A DNA stretch of 64,000 nucleotides from the NCBI GenBank assembly GCA_031472005.1, contig PZJY01000001.1, forward strand, positions 2,294,001 through 2,358,000, written 5' to 3'. The stretch's first letter is position 1; every line of letters begins with the position of its first letter. Position numbers and translations under genes: made by a program. This DNA is from Tetracladium setigerum. Its lineage: Eukaryota; Ascomycota; Leotiomycetes; Helotiales. The notes beneath the pieces were generated by a model. That model worked only from the letters and a program-made list of their open reading frames with translations. It made no database searches and was not told the DNA's origin. Of this stretch, positions 1-12,635 are shown piece after piece.

Positions 1-618
1 GGGAGTCTGACGGTTATGGGGGATTTAACTATTAATGGAAGTCTTACTCTTCTGCCGGGAAGTTCTTTTCATGTGGAAGGGAAGAGAACTATACACGGCA
101 GCGTTGTTGGGATATGAAGCCGATGACGATATGCACACGGTCATAATTTTCTTGGATCCGATCACTGGTTTGACAATATGGATTCCTATAATTTTTGAAT
201 TCCCTTTCTCTTGACAGAAATGAGATGTAAACTTTTGAAAGTAACAGAATAATGAATAAAGTATCGGCTTGTCTTCCATTATTGTTTTGCCCAAGATGAA
301 CGTGCCACTCATCTTTGATAAAACATACGATGAAACCACTCGTCTCACCTCATCCGCTTATACCAAGCCTTCCATCAGCTGACAGTCCACAACCTTTCGA
401 TCTCCTCTACCAATCACGCCAGAGATGTTTGTGTTATGTTATCCTGATTTATGTCAAAGACCACCTACCTAGCTGAAATGTTTATTTTACAACACGCATT
501 CCACATCGTTCGTCAACCGCTCATCTTTCTGTTTCCCCACCTCCAAAATCCCCAAATAATTGTCTTTCTTCTACCCAAAAGCGAGACCACGTCGAATTTT
601 AGACAGAAAAGGCCAAAA
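1..618. other. No recognisable gene
   Basis: Short open frames exist on both strands, but none has family resemblance, a credible start context or intron signals. I see nothing else in this stretch. Confidence 0.5.
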
Positions 619-780
619 ATGACAGGATTCGACATCCGCAAATACCAACTCTCCTTGACCACTACTCCCAACGGTCCACGCTCCCCTTTTAAATCCCTCT
701 TCGGCGACTTCGCAAAACTCTACACGTTCATATTTTTGACACAGGCCATCCTCGTGGGGCTTTACTTCTTTCTTCGTTGA
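619..780 (+). CDS. Possible small tail-anchored membrane protein (53 aa)
   Basis: An ATG in a good fungal start context (AAAA before the ATG) opens a 53-codon frame. The first 30 residues are polar and basic (MTGFDIRKYQL...). The last 23 form one hydrophobic helix ending in LYFFLR, the layout of a tail-anchored or very small single-pass protein. I do not recognise the family. The frame extends upstream to 451 without homology support, so the internal ATG is preferred. No intron is evident. It could be chance coding, since the region around it is otherwise empty. Confidence 0.3.
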   Translation: MTGFDIRKYQLSLTTTPNGPRSPFKSLFGDFAKLYTFIFLTQAILVGLYFFLR

Positions 781-3365
781 GTTTGAGGATGAAAGGTAGA
801 GAGGACTGGATTGGCACAGAGAGGGAAGGAATACCAAACAAAACAGGTCAGCGTCAAGCACATCGATCAACAACACTCTGTACAACAATCACTGATCGGA
901 AGGTTCTTTAGATCACATCAACAACTTTCACTCGTAGAATCGGCGGGAACCCAAATGTCAGATTGAAAATTTGGTCCAAGTTTTACTGCACGTATCACGT
1001 CAGCAGTGTGGCTCTCTACCGTATTCCAACGAATCGAAATGAAGACTTGCACTTCAGGCTGAGATAACATGGCAGATTTTGAAAACATGCAAGGCTCTCT
1101 CGAGAAATGTGGGAATCGTGAGGCTGTGTTGGAATATTTATAAAGTCACATCGGCAGAGAATCCGAGCAATGGCAACTGCAAAATCAACATATCCTCTCA
1201 AGCCGCCAAAGATCAAAACGACGTGGTTTATTATACAAAAAACTCCGGCCTCCAAAACCTTCTACGCGAACTCGGCCGAAAACGCCTTCCCATCATGTCT
1301 GTCGTGGCCTCGACGTATATCTTGGATCGATTGGTTGCATTATTTCTGCTAGTGTTTGTGTTGGATATGCTTTACTTGATTTTGAAGTCATAAATGCATT
1401 TCTCTGGCGGGCCGGGGGAAGGCGAAGAGCAAATAGCGAGTACATGGTGGTGGTGGTGGGCAAGTCTCTTTGTGGTCACGGCATTTTCGACGTCGAGAAC
1501 ACTTGACTGGATACACGAGTCGACGTTCTTCAAGTCCACAATGTGGACATTTTCGACGACAAAATATAAGAAGCTTAAGATCGTTCCAGAGCTATTTGTT
1601 GTGGTCGTTGTCTCGAGACATGTGGATTGTGGGGCTGGACCCGCGCTGGAGTGTCATAAACGGTTATGCAAGGAGCAACATCTCTTGATGTTACTATCCA
1701 GAGTTTGATCTCTTGGCATGGCCCTGGAAATACTGCAGATTTCTCCTTTTCGGTAGTTTCTACTCAAGGAACTTTAGACGATGGAGGGAGGAAGTGTGTC
1801 AGGTGGAGAACAGAAAACGCAGCGGGACCCTTGGGTTCCCTGAATGATTCCATTGTAGATCTCCTGAAATCTACAATCTAATTAGACAACCTTTCTTGAA
1901 TTCTAAGTTTGGGATTACCCTTAGTTCGCGCAGAAACGAAGTCCTGCTTGGATGCAGTATAACAAAATCCTGATATCAACAACGCCGATGACTGAGATCA
2001 AAAGGATAAGTAGAATCGGAACGGTGCTTGATTGCGCTCCAACGACGTTGAGGTTTGTGAAGTAAATCATGCTGGGTGGTTTGAGTCGGGAGTTGGATGT
2101 TTGATGCCGACTTGAGGTAAAGAATGCGAGGAGTTGGAGATGGATAGAACGAGAGACCTTTGAGCACAGCTGAAACATATATATACCTTTACATCTTTCT
2201 ATAAATAGGTTATAATCTGACAGGTTGGTATGGGCATACTTCGAAGTAATCTGCACCCTGTGGAAGATCCAATCATCCATTTGACATGCCCAAAAACCAA
2301 GTGATGATTTGCTCGGAACACGAGACAGCTGACAGCACAGCTTGCCTTGAAAACTTCAATTTAATTATTCTCTTTGAATTAATCCCATAAAGTAGGTACC
2401 CAGTCGTCTCTGGATACTTCCAAGGTTTGCAGTAGATCATTCTGGGACAAAACCACAGGCTACGCATACATACCTAGGTGCTGTACTTTACATGTTTTCA
2501 GCGAGTTACTGCGTCGGAAAGACAATGTACAGACCGGTGGGAAAAGCAATAGTGGTACTTCATAGAAAATACTCCGTATAGAAAATTTCATATGATGGAA
2601 CTTGTTGGTCCATTGATGAAGCCCGTCTCTGAGAGTGATGGGAAATAGGTACCGTAGGTCATCTTACCTACCTAACCCGACCAGGGTTAAATTCACGCCA
2701 CCCATCGACATCTTGGCAAGGATCTTATGTAACCTTATTAAGCTTGACTGGAATAAACTTCAACATCCACTCTCAACTTCCATTACTTCGTACATTATAC
2801 ATGTTCTTACTCCTTAGCTTCCCCTTTGATTACAGCACAGTACTGTACACCACCACCAAAGATAAAGAATAATTTAATAACAGATGGCGAGCTCAGGCTG
2901 TTCGACGGCAGCGCCCGCAAATCTGACCCTCAATGCAACCATTCCCCTTCCGGCAGTTCCCAACGATCTCACTTGGCGACGATAAGCTTCGTGCTGTCCT
3001 CATGCCTCAAGCAGTGCGCAATCCCGTCTTCGCATGCCCAGGCCAAGATCATGGAGATGACTGTGCCCCGGCAATTGGATGGCAGTTGAGTCGTGATCCG
3101 TCATGGCTGGCGAATGAACTGAGAAGGGAAGGTCTGGGGAACTTGGCAGAACCGTAGGGGCCAAAGAAAAAGGTTAATGGACGGCAGAAGAAGTCATTTG
3201 GTGAAGTGGCGTGGATTGTGTGGTGTCAATGTTATGGAGATGGTCATTTAGGATCGGCAGTTCCGAGTATAAAAGGTTTGTGGAAGTCTCTGCTTGTTGA
3301 AGTGGTCGTCGATGTCAATTCCTTGAACTGTGCGCCCTCTTCAATCTGCCAGTACTGTACCGGTC
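781..3365. other. Long gene-poor stretch upstream of LAP1
   Basis: Frames of 60-119 codons occur on both strands, for example 1079-1393, 1394-1708 and 1921-2280. None shows recognisable domains or paired splice signals. GGTA/TACC tetranucleotide tracts lie near 2648-2672. The last ~100 bp carry the LAP1 promoter. Confidence 0.45.
3268..3275 (+). promoter_or_regulatory. TATA box of LAP1
   Basis: TATAAAAG lies about 90 bp upstream of the LAP1 start codon, the expected position for a fungal TATA element with a short 5' leader. Confidence 0.55.
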
Positions 3366-4767
3366 ATGCATTTCTCTACCTACCTAGCAGCTTTGGCTGC
3401 GACCTCTTCCTTCATGGTCTCGGCGGCACCTTCAAGTGATGCTCCGCTCCGACGTGACCCTGACCTGAGACTCATCAAGACCTCAGAGACCGATCCTGGA
3501 GTCTGGGTTACTGAAGAGGAGAAGATGACGAATTATATCTCCAAGAAAATCAACTTCGTTGATATCACAGATATTCAAGTAAGTGACAATCGCGGCCCAA
3601 AGATATAAAGATGTACCAACACAAACGCAGGATCAGGAAGTGCTTCGAATTCTCTCTACTCCTCCTCAAGAGGAAGTACAAGAAATCTCTGCACGCGCAA
3701 TTACCTACCCCACTACGCTCACTCATGTAGCCGAAGCAAATGCCTTGATCGCCAACGTTAACAATTCCGGACCCCAAAGCTGGTTGTTGACACTCACAAA
3801 CTTCTTCAACCGATACTACAGATCTACTTATGGGACCAGTGCTTCAACCTGGCTATTCAACCAAGTCACGACTGTTGCTGCTGCAAACCCGTTGATCGTC
3901 GTATCAAAATTCACCCACTCCTTCAATCAACCTTCTATCATTGCCAGAATCCCGGGAACAAGTGCAAACCTTGGTAAGAACTCCCCACTTAGTATATGGA
4001 TAAATGGAGGATTAATCAGGACATCCAGTCATCGTAGGAGCACACTACGACTCCACGGGAGGATCGTCAACAGCCCGAGGTCCAGGAGCAGATGACGACG
4101 GAAGCGGAATCGTCAACATTCTCGAAGCCCTCCGTGTTCTCGCCAACGCAAAATTCAAGCCAAAGAACACCCTCGAATTCCACTTCTACGCCGGAGAGGA
4201 GGGTGGTCTTCTCGGTTCCGCCGCTATCTACGCAAACTACAAAGCCGCCGCAAAGAACGTCCTCGCATTCATGAACCAGGATATGACTGGCTACTCTCCC
4301 AGTGGCAGAATATCGGTTTATAATGATTATGTTGATGCGGGTCTAACGGCCTACGTGAGAAGGATTGTGTTGCAGTATACTGGGCTGGCTTCTACGTCTG
4401 ACAGTTGTGGTTATGCTTGCTCTGATCATGGGAGTGCCTACTCTAACGGTTTCCGTAAGACCTACCTTCCCTCTGAGTCCCTTCGTGATGTGGAACTCAC
4501 TAACATATAATAGCTGCTGCATATGTTTGTGATGAAGTCATGGCTACTTCTTCCCCTTACATTCATAGTACCGGTGATGTGAGTCCATCCCCTCACTGAT
4601 ATTCATACAACGATGCTAATCATGTGGGTAGACTTACGCCACCATCATGTGGCCCGCAATCTTGCGTCATTCAAAGGTACGTTCAATCTCGCTCTGGCTT
4701 GAAGTCTTGGTGTTAACAGTCCGTATAGTTTACCGTTGGTTTCTTGGTTGAAGCCTCGTATCTGTAG
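3366..4767 (+). CDS. LAP1: Secreted leucine aminopeptidase, M28 family
   Basis: A zinc exopeptidase that releases N-terminal residues from peptides outside the cell. I read six exons (3366-3578, 3631-3973, 4020-4454, 4514-4578, 4632-4676, 4729-4767), giving 379 aa, the usual LAP1 length. Residues 1-20 form a signal peptide ending near VSAAP, followed by a propeptide. The M28 zinc ligands are visible in order: GAHYDS (His), GADDDGSG (Asp), the catalytic pair in GEEGGLLGS, NQDMTGY (Asp), and the late His in CSDHGSAYSNGF. Exon 4 resumes with PAAYVCDE and the last exon ends in VGFLVEASYL. All exon junctions keep frame with GT-AG introns of 46-59 nt. A TATA box lies 91 bp upstream. The family call is firm. 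The real substrate range is not visible in sequence. Confidence 0.93.
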
Positions 4768-5134
4768 ACCTTCGCTCGTAATTCATTACCACTGATCGGG
4801 ACGAAGGAAGGGGAAGTGTGCCACAGGTAGATGTGATTCTGAAGAAGAAGCTTGGCGAGTGTGCTATGGAGAAATGACGAAGAGACATACCGGAATGAGA
4901 TTTTATCGTGCCTGCCTTTATTTTCTTGCAAAAAGTACTGTTGTTAGCTGAGTATTATAAACCTGGTGCTGCACTTTACGGCGGGTACTGCAAAGCTGAT
5001 AGCGACTCGTTTCTATGGTCAAAGAAAGCTTCATTTCTATACACACGCTTGGTGTTAAATTGAGTTGAGGGAACTCGGAAATCTAGTTTATATGATAGCC
5101 TTGGCACCCGTCCCTGGCATATCTTCTCAAGAGT
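4768..5134. other. Spacer between convergent LAP1 and SDD3-type genes
   Basis: Two 3' ends face each other here. Nothing beyond presumed 3' untranslated sequence is visible. Confidence 0.5.
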
Positions 5135-8100
5135 CTACTTGTCATCTTCCGCGTCATCATCCATATCAACATCGGATCCCTCCTCTTCATCCTCGTCATC
5201 ATCATCATCTCCCTCGTCCTCGTCGGCTTCAAGACCATAACTCTCTTCGAAGCTAGAGAGGGGTTGAGATTGTGCCTTGAAGCCGTTATCTTTGAATCCC
5301 TTCACAATACCCTAGATAACACTATTAGTACACGAAATTCCCACGGGGGTTATGGTGAATTTACCTCCTCCATAATGGGCGCACAAGAAATAACAACGTT
5401 GGCCTTTCCTGGTGAAAATGCGGGCATGAGAACCTCCTTCATCACCTTTTTGATCTCCTCGACCCCAACTGCCCTAACCTGTTCCAGAATGCGCTTATTG
5501 TATTCATCGTCCACACCTCTGATGACACTATCCACAAAGTGAAATTGACCAGCGGCTGCCATGGTGCTCTGTTCATCTGCAAAACTAACGACAATACCAC
5601 TGATAGCGCCCTCAAGTGCGGGTGTTTCAAACTTGGCGGTCCCGTCGATGTAAGACTGCACTACCGCTTTGGCAGCAACGAAAGCACGGTGTGCATCTGG
5701 CGAGCGATAGACTGAAAATTGGACGAAGCCTCCCTCAAGGTCGCGCTTGAAGTTCGCGCCATAAGCGAGTCCGGTCCCGCGAACCGCAGTCCACAGTGGC
5801 CCTTCGACTGCCTCCAGGAAAGAAATTGCTACCATAAGAGCTGGAAGAATAGGATCATCGTATGAGGTGGGGCCCTTGGCAGATGAGAGAAGGAAGGAAG
5901 AATCAATTGTTGGCATTGGTACAATGACTGCACCATAATTTCCAGGGTTGCGACCATCTTCGCTGAGTCTTTTCTCAAGCTTGACGATTGGAAGCAGACT
6001 CTCCGACACGTCCAGGCTGGAAACAAGTGGCTTCCATGCATCAACCGGTTCGGGAAGAGTTTCAATATTTGCGGTGACAAGAGCTCGCAAGTTACCGAAT
6101 GTGAAAAGCGATTTGCGAAGAGCCTCGAAAGAAGCAATCACAGTTTCGGGATCCTTGGCCAGGAGTTTCTTTAACCGTTTCAGATAAACCGCTTTAACAA
6201 GTGTTCCTCGAGCTTTCACACTCGAGTCTTTGTCCAAGTGGATCATTGCATCGACAGCATACATCATACTGTTGCCATTTCGTTTAGATTCCGGGACATC
6301 AGCAAGAATCTTAGCCATGCCAGCATTAAGTCGAACTGGATCGAAGACGCTGTCAAACATCATGGTTCGAATCCACTCGATCGCAGCTGTGTACTTATCT
6401 GGCTCAATTTGAAATTGAATAACCAAACCTTCAGCATCGCCAACTCGGCCACCGCCACTCATGGAGTAGCTAATTGTGTCCTTCTCCAATTGTGTGACGA
6501 CTTCCTCAAAATCAACAGTCTTTCCATCCCGTAAGATAGGGGTGTTGAAGAAGTTGTCGATGAAGAGTGGTAGCAAAGGACGAAGTTTGGTAGGAATCCG
6601 CGACGTTCCTAGTAGAAGGGTCAGATGGACGAAGTTGGTAGGCACATGTTCGAATTGAACGAAAAGCGGAAGCCCCGAGCTTGCTTTCTCGATAATCTTC
6701 TGTACATCATTAGAGGGCACACCCAGGCTTCGGGCAAGGCCAGATCTCGCTGTGGTTGACTCAATGAAGTGGATCGACTCTACGCCTGGGACGGGCCATT
6801 TTTGTAGGAGCGACTGTGGGATTGGGGTGTCATTTTTCTTTATGGCCGCCTTCAGCTTTTCCGCAAGTTCTGCCAAACCCTGCTCCCCTAATCTTTGCTT
6901 CCTCTCGGCAAGTCTTACTTCCTCGCTGAGCTTTATTTTTTCAGACATCGCCTTCGACGGGACACCCAAGAGTGAAATGTGTGGTGCATCAGATATCCAC
7001 TTTCGCAAGAAGTCTCTCCATTCTTCGTCTGTCCATTTCTCAAGGATTTCATATTCGTCAATATGGCTTAGATCGTGTAAGGTTGATCCATCTCTCTTTC
7101 CAAACAGAAAATCATTGATAACGGCATTGGCATAAAAACTTCCGGAGCTTTCGGCTTGGAATTTAACCTGTCGTCGTTCCCTTCTAACACAATCAAGCAT
7201 GTAATTCATATCCAGAGGCTTGGACGCAACGTCCTTGAGCAACTCAAATAGTCTGTTCTCAACATGCTCGAGCTTTTCTGTGGCAACACCAGAAGGTTGG
7301 AACCAAATGACGCTGTCTGGCCTCGAGTCCCACCAATATCCGATGCTGCTTGCAAGCTCTTCCTTTTCCACCATGACGTTCTCAAGCACCGAAATAGACG
7401 ATCCCGCAAGATAAGTTAGAAGCACATTTAGAGCCCCAGTTAGGACGACATCGTTGCAATCCGGGCCGAAGAAGGCTACAAGAATATCACCCATAGACTC
7501 GTCTTCTTCGGGAAATTCAACTCTCTCGACGATTGTCTTCGCGATCGCCGGGGTTGTGCTGACTCAATCCAAGGTCTGCTTACATTAGTCCTTGGACCCT
7601 GTGCGAAATGAGAAAACTGACCTTTTGAAGGGCGCTTCTGGAGAAGGAATGTCACCGAGAATTCCGCCCTCAAAGTCATCCAAGATCTGAAGTAGTTCAC
7701 CTTGATCAACCTCACCGATCAGTACGAGACACAAATTTTTTGGTTGGTACATCTCCTTGTGAAAGGCACGGATACGCTCTGGCGTAAGAACTCTCAAATT
7801 CTCCATAAGCCCCCCCGTTTCGTATCTGAAGCCAACATTTTCCGGATAAAGTAATCTTCTTGCTCTAATATCCATTATTTCTCCGCCGTTGTTCTGAACG
7901 CCTTGCATCTCAGAGTAAACAACTCCAGCATCATTACCTTCGCCATCGATATGGTGGACTTCGGTATAGCAACCCTCTTCGGTGAGAGTGGGTAGGATGA
8001 CATGCTCCAAGTAAACTGGTAGAATTTGTGCAAAGCCTTCCCATCCGGCAGTGTCGAGCGTATAAGCGGTGTGGTCTGTTGCGGTCCAGGCATTTGTATT

Positions 8101-8379
8101 GGAATAGGCTCTGGAGGCAAGCTTGTCCAGCAATCCTTTGTACTGATAGCTTTTTGATCCCATAAATATCAGATGTTCCAGGGTGTGGGGTGAGCCAGAA
8201 TCGTCAAAGATCTCGGTTGCTAGAGCAAAGTAACCATTGACTTTGGGACCTTTTTGATCAACGATAACCACTTGCATGCCAGTTCGCTCCGACACATACT
8301 GAGCGAGCGATACTGGTGCGTAGTCAACTTTGAAGTTCTGGATAGACCGAAAATGGGTTTTTTTGGTTTGGCCGGGCAT
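5135..8379 (-). CDS. SDD3: M16 zinc metalloprotease, SDD3/YOL098C type
   Basis: A large insulinase-family (pitrilysin-fold) protease whose fungal orthologues are poorly characterised. The inverted zinc motif is HTLEH (HxxEH) near residue 70, with the distal glutamate about 80 residues later in GVVYSEMQG. Exons are 7622-8379, 5365 to about 7558/7575, and 5135-5311. Total length is about 1,042-1,048 aa, matching the ~1,037 aa of the yeast protein. The last exon encodes a strongly acidic tail (DEGDDDDDEDEEEGSD). I chose the start MPGQTKKTHF because family similarity begins right after it; an upstream in-frame ATG at 8583 is possible. The first intron is ambiguous. The acceptor at 7576 restores the conserved RPWIESAQP but then needs one extra base in the G run at 7550-7553. 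The acceptor at 7559 keeps frame and loses that segment. Confidence 0.85.
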
Positions 8380-9519
8380 GGTGAAGTTGGACCCGAGCTG
8401 ATGTAAAGGCACAGAACCGTTTGCTTGGAAGTGGTCAAATGTACTATGAGTGTTAGTTTTACTTCCTGGTTGAGGACAAGCGAATAAGATTGATTGCTGA
8501 GAAATATTAACTAGCAAGGGCTTGAGAAATGTGGTAAGATGGGGGACAACTCTATCCTCCCATGAGCTCCACTTAGACCTCAAGGCTCAAATAATGTGCA
8601 CATGAAAGCTCTCTTCATTCCTGTAGAATAAAGGATTGTGACAGTCAACAAACATACATGTCTTGTAAGACCTGGCTTTGAGCGACAACAAGGTTGAGGG
8701 TCAGGACGATCAAAATCATTGTGTTTTTGCAGCCTCGCCAGGACCCCGCCATTGTTGTTGGCCTGGACTCCCCGCTATTTTGGCCGGATTTGACGACAAA
8801 GCGGTGGGCGAAGGGCGAAGGCAAAGAAAGATAGGGCAATAGACAACGAAAATAAAGTGCATGAGATGCTCAAAAGCTAGGGCATACCTTGAAGGACGAT
8901 GTGCAGGCACAGAAGTTCGCGCCGTCCGAGGAGGTGATGGAGCTGAGGTCGTGGAGGCTGCAGCCTTCCAGCTTAAGCGTAAGCTTGAGTGAGCAGCTGC
9001 TATGCTACCGTTGGAATTTGTATTGAGCAGCTGCAAGCAAGAACGTATGGCGTCGAGGACAAAGAAGAAGAAGAAGAAGAGGAAGGAGGAGGAGGGGGAA
9101 AAGTAGTAGTAGTAGAAGTAGAGGGAAATTCAGAAGACGAAAGAGAACAAACAATAATGTCCAAGAGAGGGAGGGATGGATCTCTTTCTTGTAAGTTTTG
9201 CTGACAGGAAGTTGTGAGCGTGGAGTGGAGTGGAAATGCCAAGATATTTTATGCCAAGACAGCCATCATCATGGAAATTGTTCGAGAAGACAACCAACGC
9301 CCAGGATCTTGCAGAGGGCAAGCAAACAGCCTCTCCTCCGTACAGTATAGACCTGCCACAGCTCAAAACCAAAAACCAGTGCCATTCTCCATTTTACCTG
9401 CCCCTCCCCCCCCTAAAATTTAAACACACTCGTGGACCCAGATATATCCATTTCCCAGTAACGCATCCTCATCCTTGTCGCTGCGCGCTTGCTTGATTGC
9501 TTGCTTGCGTGCCAACAGC
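8380..9519. promoter_or_regulatory. Divergent spacer between SDD3-type and ZW10-like genes
   Basis: Holds the 5' regions of two genes transcribed away from each other. It contains a purine-rich GAA/GGA/GTA microsatellite at 9061-9120. A 106-codon minus-strand frame (8716-9036) is Ala/Ser/Pro-rich and unsupported. Confidence 0.45.
9061..9120. repeat. GAA/GGA/GTA trinucleotide microsatellite
   Basis: Consecutive GAA units grade into GGA and then GTA units. The tract lies in the leader side of the ZW10-like gene. Confidence 0.8.
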
Positions 9520-12387
9520 ATGTCCTCCCAAGCTCGCTTTGGACAAACTCTGGTGGATTTCTCTTCAAATGGCATATTTCCCGACGAGGAGGCTATCTCT
9601 TCAGCTCCCATAGCAGAGTCTGCTCTGCCCGCTGCTCTGAGCGCCCTGGATGCTGCGAAGGCAGAGTTGGAGGTACAGTACTGCTTGCTCTCAGACTTCC
9701 ATGCCGTATACTAATCTCGAGGCACAGGATGAGATACGCGAAATAAGCCGCCAAAGTGCGCCGGATGTCGACTCATGGATTGTCAACGCGAAGTCTCTAC
9801 AAGATGACATCGAAACCTCACGGCGACTTGCAGGAGATATTGTCCAACAAGCAACAGCGGAGGAAACGAGGGAAGAGACGATTCGCGAGAAAGCAATCTA
9901 CCAGGAGTTCCTCGTTAAGGAAACCTCTTTTACTTCAGCACTTCTGGACACCCTCCGGCTGATTCAAAGTGTCAACGGCTGCTTGGACAATGCCGAACAA
10001 TTGATTGAAGACAGCCGGATCTTAGATGCCCTCGCGCTGTTGGCAGGTAGGCACGCCCTTTTAAAGCGATTGATTGGCATTTCCGACTAATTTCTACAGA
10101 TGCTTTAAAACTCCTTGATGAAGTTCCTGCTGAGAAGAACACACGAGCAATTCGATTGCTGAACCAGCGAGCATCCGAATTGGATGCATCTATCCATGAA
10201 CAACTCACGACACTCTGGGCTCAACTTGTTCTTGTGGATCCTCGGAATCAGAAAGTCACCATATACCAAACACTGCCTTGTGAGTTTCTTTTAGGCGTCA
10301 CTGTAACCCTGAACTAATATCCAAAGCTGGTCCTGGAAATCTCAGCGATGCCATTACTGGCTTGAAACACTATGAGGAACTTGATGCTACTGCCCATAGG
10401 CTGTGGGAAGCACTGGATAAAATTATATTTTCACCTCGTACTGATCTTTCCCTTCCTGTTCTCCCTGGTATCAAGCTTACAAAGGTATGTTGAACCGTTG
10501 ATACACCTACAACTTTGCTAAAGGGTTCTCAGAATTCGATTGCCCTTGGAGAAGAGCCAACGGAGCCAACCATAAGAAATCTTTTCCATGACTTGGAAGC
10601 CACAATTCGTTTTCTTGATACACATGTGCCCAAAGACATTGTGGTTCCTCTCTCCGAAGCCATGATGCCTACTCTATCGGCTCGCATCAAGGAGGTTTGG
10701 CTGGATACAGCTGTTCCGTCATCCTTGGATTCAATGCGTGAATATCAGAAAGCACTAGCACAGGTACATGGATTCGCCGAAATTCTCAAAGCTCTTAAGT
10801 GGCCTGGCGTAGATAGTTTCAACGATTGGGTCTCAAATGTGCCAAAGATTTGGCTGGCTAAGAAACGAGAAGACGCCTTAGATTGGGTCAGGAATAGTCT
10901 TTCACTCGGTACGTCTTTCCGAGCTTGGTTGACAGGTTTCCACGTATTTGATGGATTTCTCCACAGAGCGCTCATGCGACTTTTTAGGTATTGGGGTCCC
11001 TCAACCAGCTCAGCGTATTGAAACCCGAATGGTCGAAAGAGACGAGGATCCTATAACCAATGCAGATTGGGATGCTGCCTGGAAGAGTGATGACGAGGAT
11101 AACGGGAGTGATACTGCGGCCCTCAATCGACACTCTATAGAAGAAGAGCGCAAGAATTCCAAGGTCGACACACCAGATGATGAAGCTGCCGACGCTTGGG
11201 GATGGGGCGATGATGACGATATAATAGAGGGAAGTGAGCCACATATAACAGACGACAAAGTACTCTCGTCACCCCTTTCACAACCTCAAGACGAAATGCC
11301 CATTTTACGCGAGAAAACAATAACCGAGAAATACTGGACGTCGTCTCTACCTCATCCGATCTTGAAGACTGTTGAGCAAATTTACAATGATGGGGCAACA
11401 CTTCTGAAGCCTGAGTACGCATATTATCTCATCTTCCCTAGAGTTAGCTAACATTTCCAGGAACGAAAATCTTCCAGTGGCTCCCGCTGCCGCTGCACTC
11501 TTTGTGCTCCCAGCTCTTATTCTTGCGATGTACCGTTCAGTTGGACCTAACTACTATGGTCTCCATGCAAGTGGCAACATGTTTTTGTACAATGACACCT
11601 TGTGGCTTGCAGATGAGCTCCGAAAATTCTGCACCGACTGGAAGTCTCGACAAGACCTACCACCTCGAGCAATCGCTCTTGTCCGATTGGATTCTGAATT
11701 TACAATCCTAGAGAGTTTTGGCAAACGGGCATACGCCAATGAGTTGAACTCACAGCGGACTATAATCAATGATCTCTTAGGGGGTATGTTATGTGTTCTC
11801 CTCTTCTTCGATTCCAACTGACAAATAAATCAGGTTCACAGAACTTCTTTCAGGACGAAAGCCCCAACATTGAGGAACTCCGATTACGTATCAACAATGT
11901 TATTGACCATATCCACTCAAAGGGGCGCGACTGGGAACAAATCCTTAGTCCCTCCGCTTGGTCGTCCTCCATCGGGGCTCTCGTCAACGCTGTCGCTATA
12001 CGGTTGATCAATGACGTATTTGACATGCAAAGTATGAGCGTTGTTGAAGCTGAGAACGCCGCTACAGTCATTTCTCTCGTGGAGAAATTGGATGCTCTGT
12101 TCCTCCCCCAGCCAAAGAACGGCGACAACAATGGTCTCTTCAACGACGATGAACCAATCCCGCTCACGGCATCGTTTGCTGATAAGTGGATGAAGATGAA
12201 ATATCTGTGCCAAGTTTTGCAAAGCAACTTGGCCGAGATACAATATCTGTGGGCCGAGAGTGAGCTTAGTTTCTTCTTCACGGCGCAAGAGGTGATTGAT
12301 CTCATCGAATTGAGTTTTGAGAATAATCCCCAGGTCAGGACGCAGATTCGGAAAATCAGGGACAATCCCAATCCAAGGCGAGAGTAG
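9520..12387 (+). CDS. ZW10/Dsl1-family vesicle tethering protein
   Basis: A homologue of the centromere/kinetochore protein ZW10, which in fungi acts with the Dsl1 tether for Golgi-to-ER COPI vesicles. Eight exons join in frame: 9520-9672, 9728-10046, 10100-10279, 10327-10484, 10533-10908, 10988-11414, 11461-11783 and 11834-12387, giving 829 aa. The N-terminal half is long amphipathic helix. Residues ~400-500 form an acidic, low-complexity linker (DEDNGSDTAAL, GWGDDDDI). The C-terminal half carries family blocks such as SVGPNYYGLHASGN and LWLADELRKFC. The start is the first ATG after a leader with no upstream ATG close by. The exon-rich structure is conserved in phase with no breaks. Function is inferred from the family. 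Confidence 0.85.
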
Positions 12388-12635
12388 ATGTTATCTTACT
12401 CTATCAGCCAGGCTATGATGAAACGAGACATTACGTGTTCTTATTTTCCAGTGTGATCATTGCGGCGCTGCTTCATTTTTATTTCTGTGCATGCCAATTC
12501 TGCCAAGTGAGGTGGGTTTTTCCAGGCCATCAAGGTGCTTTTTTTACTTTCAACATATAATGGACGGCTTCCTCTGCGTGTCTCTCTTCAAAACATTTCC
12601 CCACGCCAGGCTCAATTTACAAATTGGGTGCAAAG

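Noticed and set aside
8716..9036. 106-codon Ala/Ser/Pro-rich minus-strand frame upstream of the SDD3-type gene as an extra exon or targeting peptide
   Set aside because: No splice pair connects it convincingly to the protease, and the family start fits MPGQTKK.
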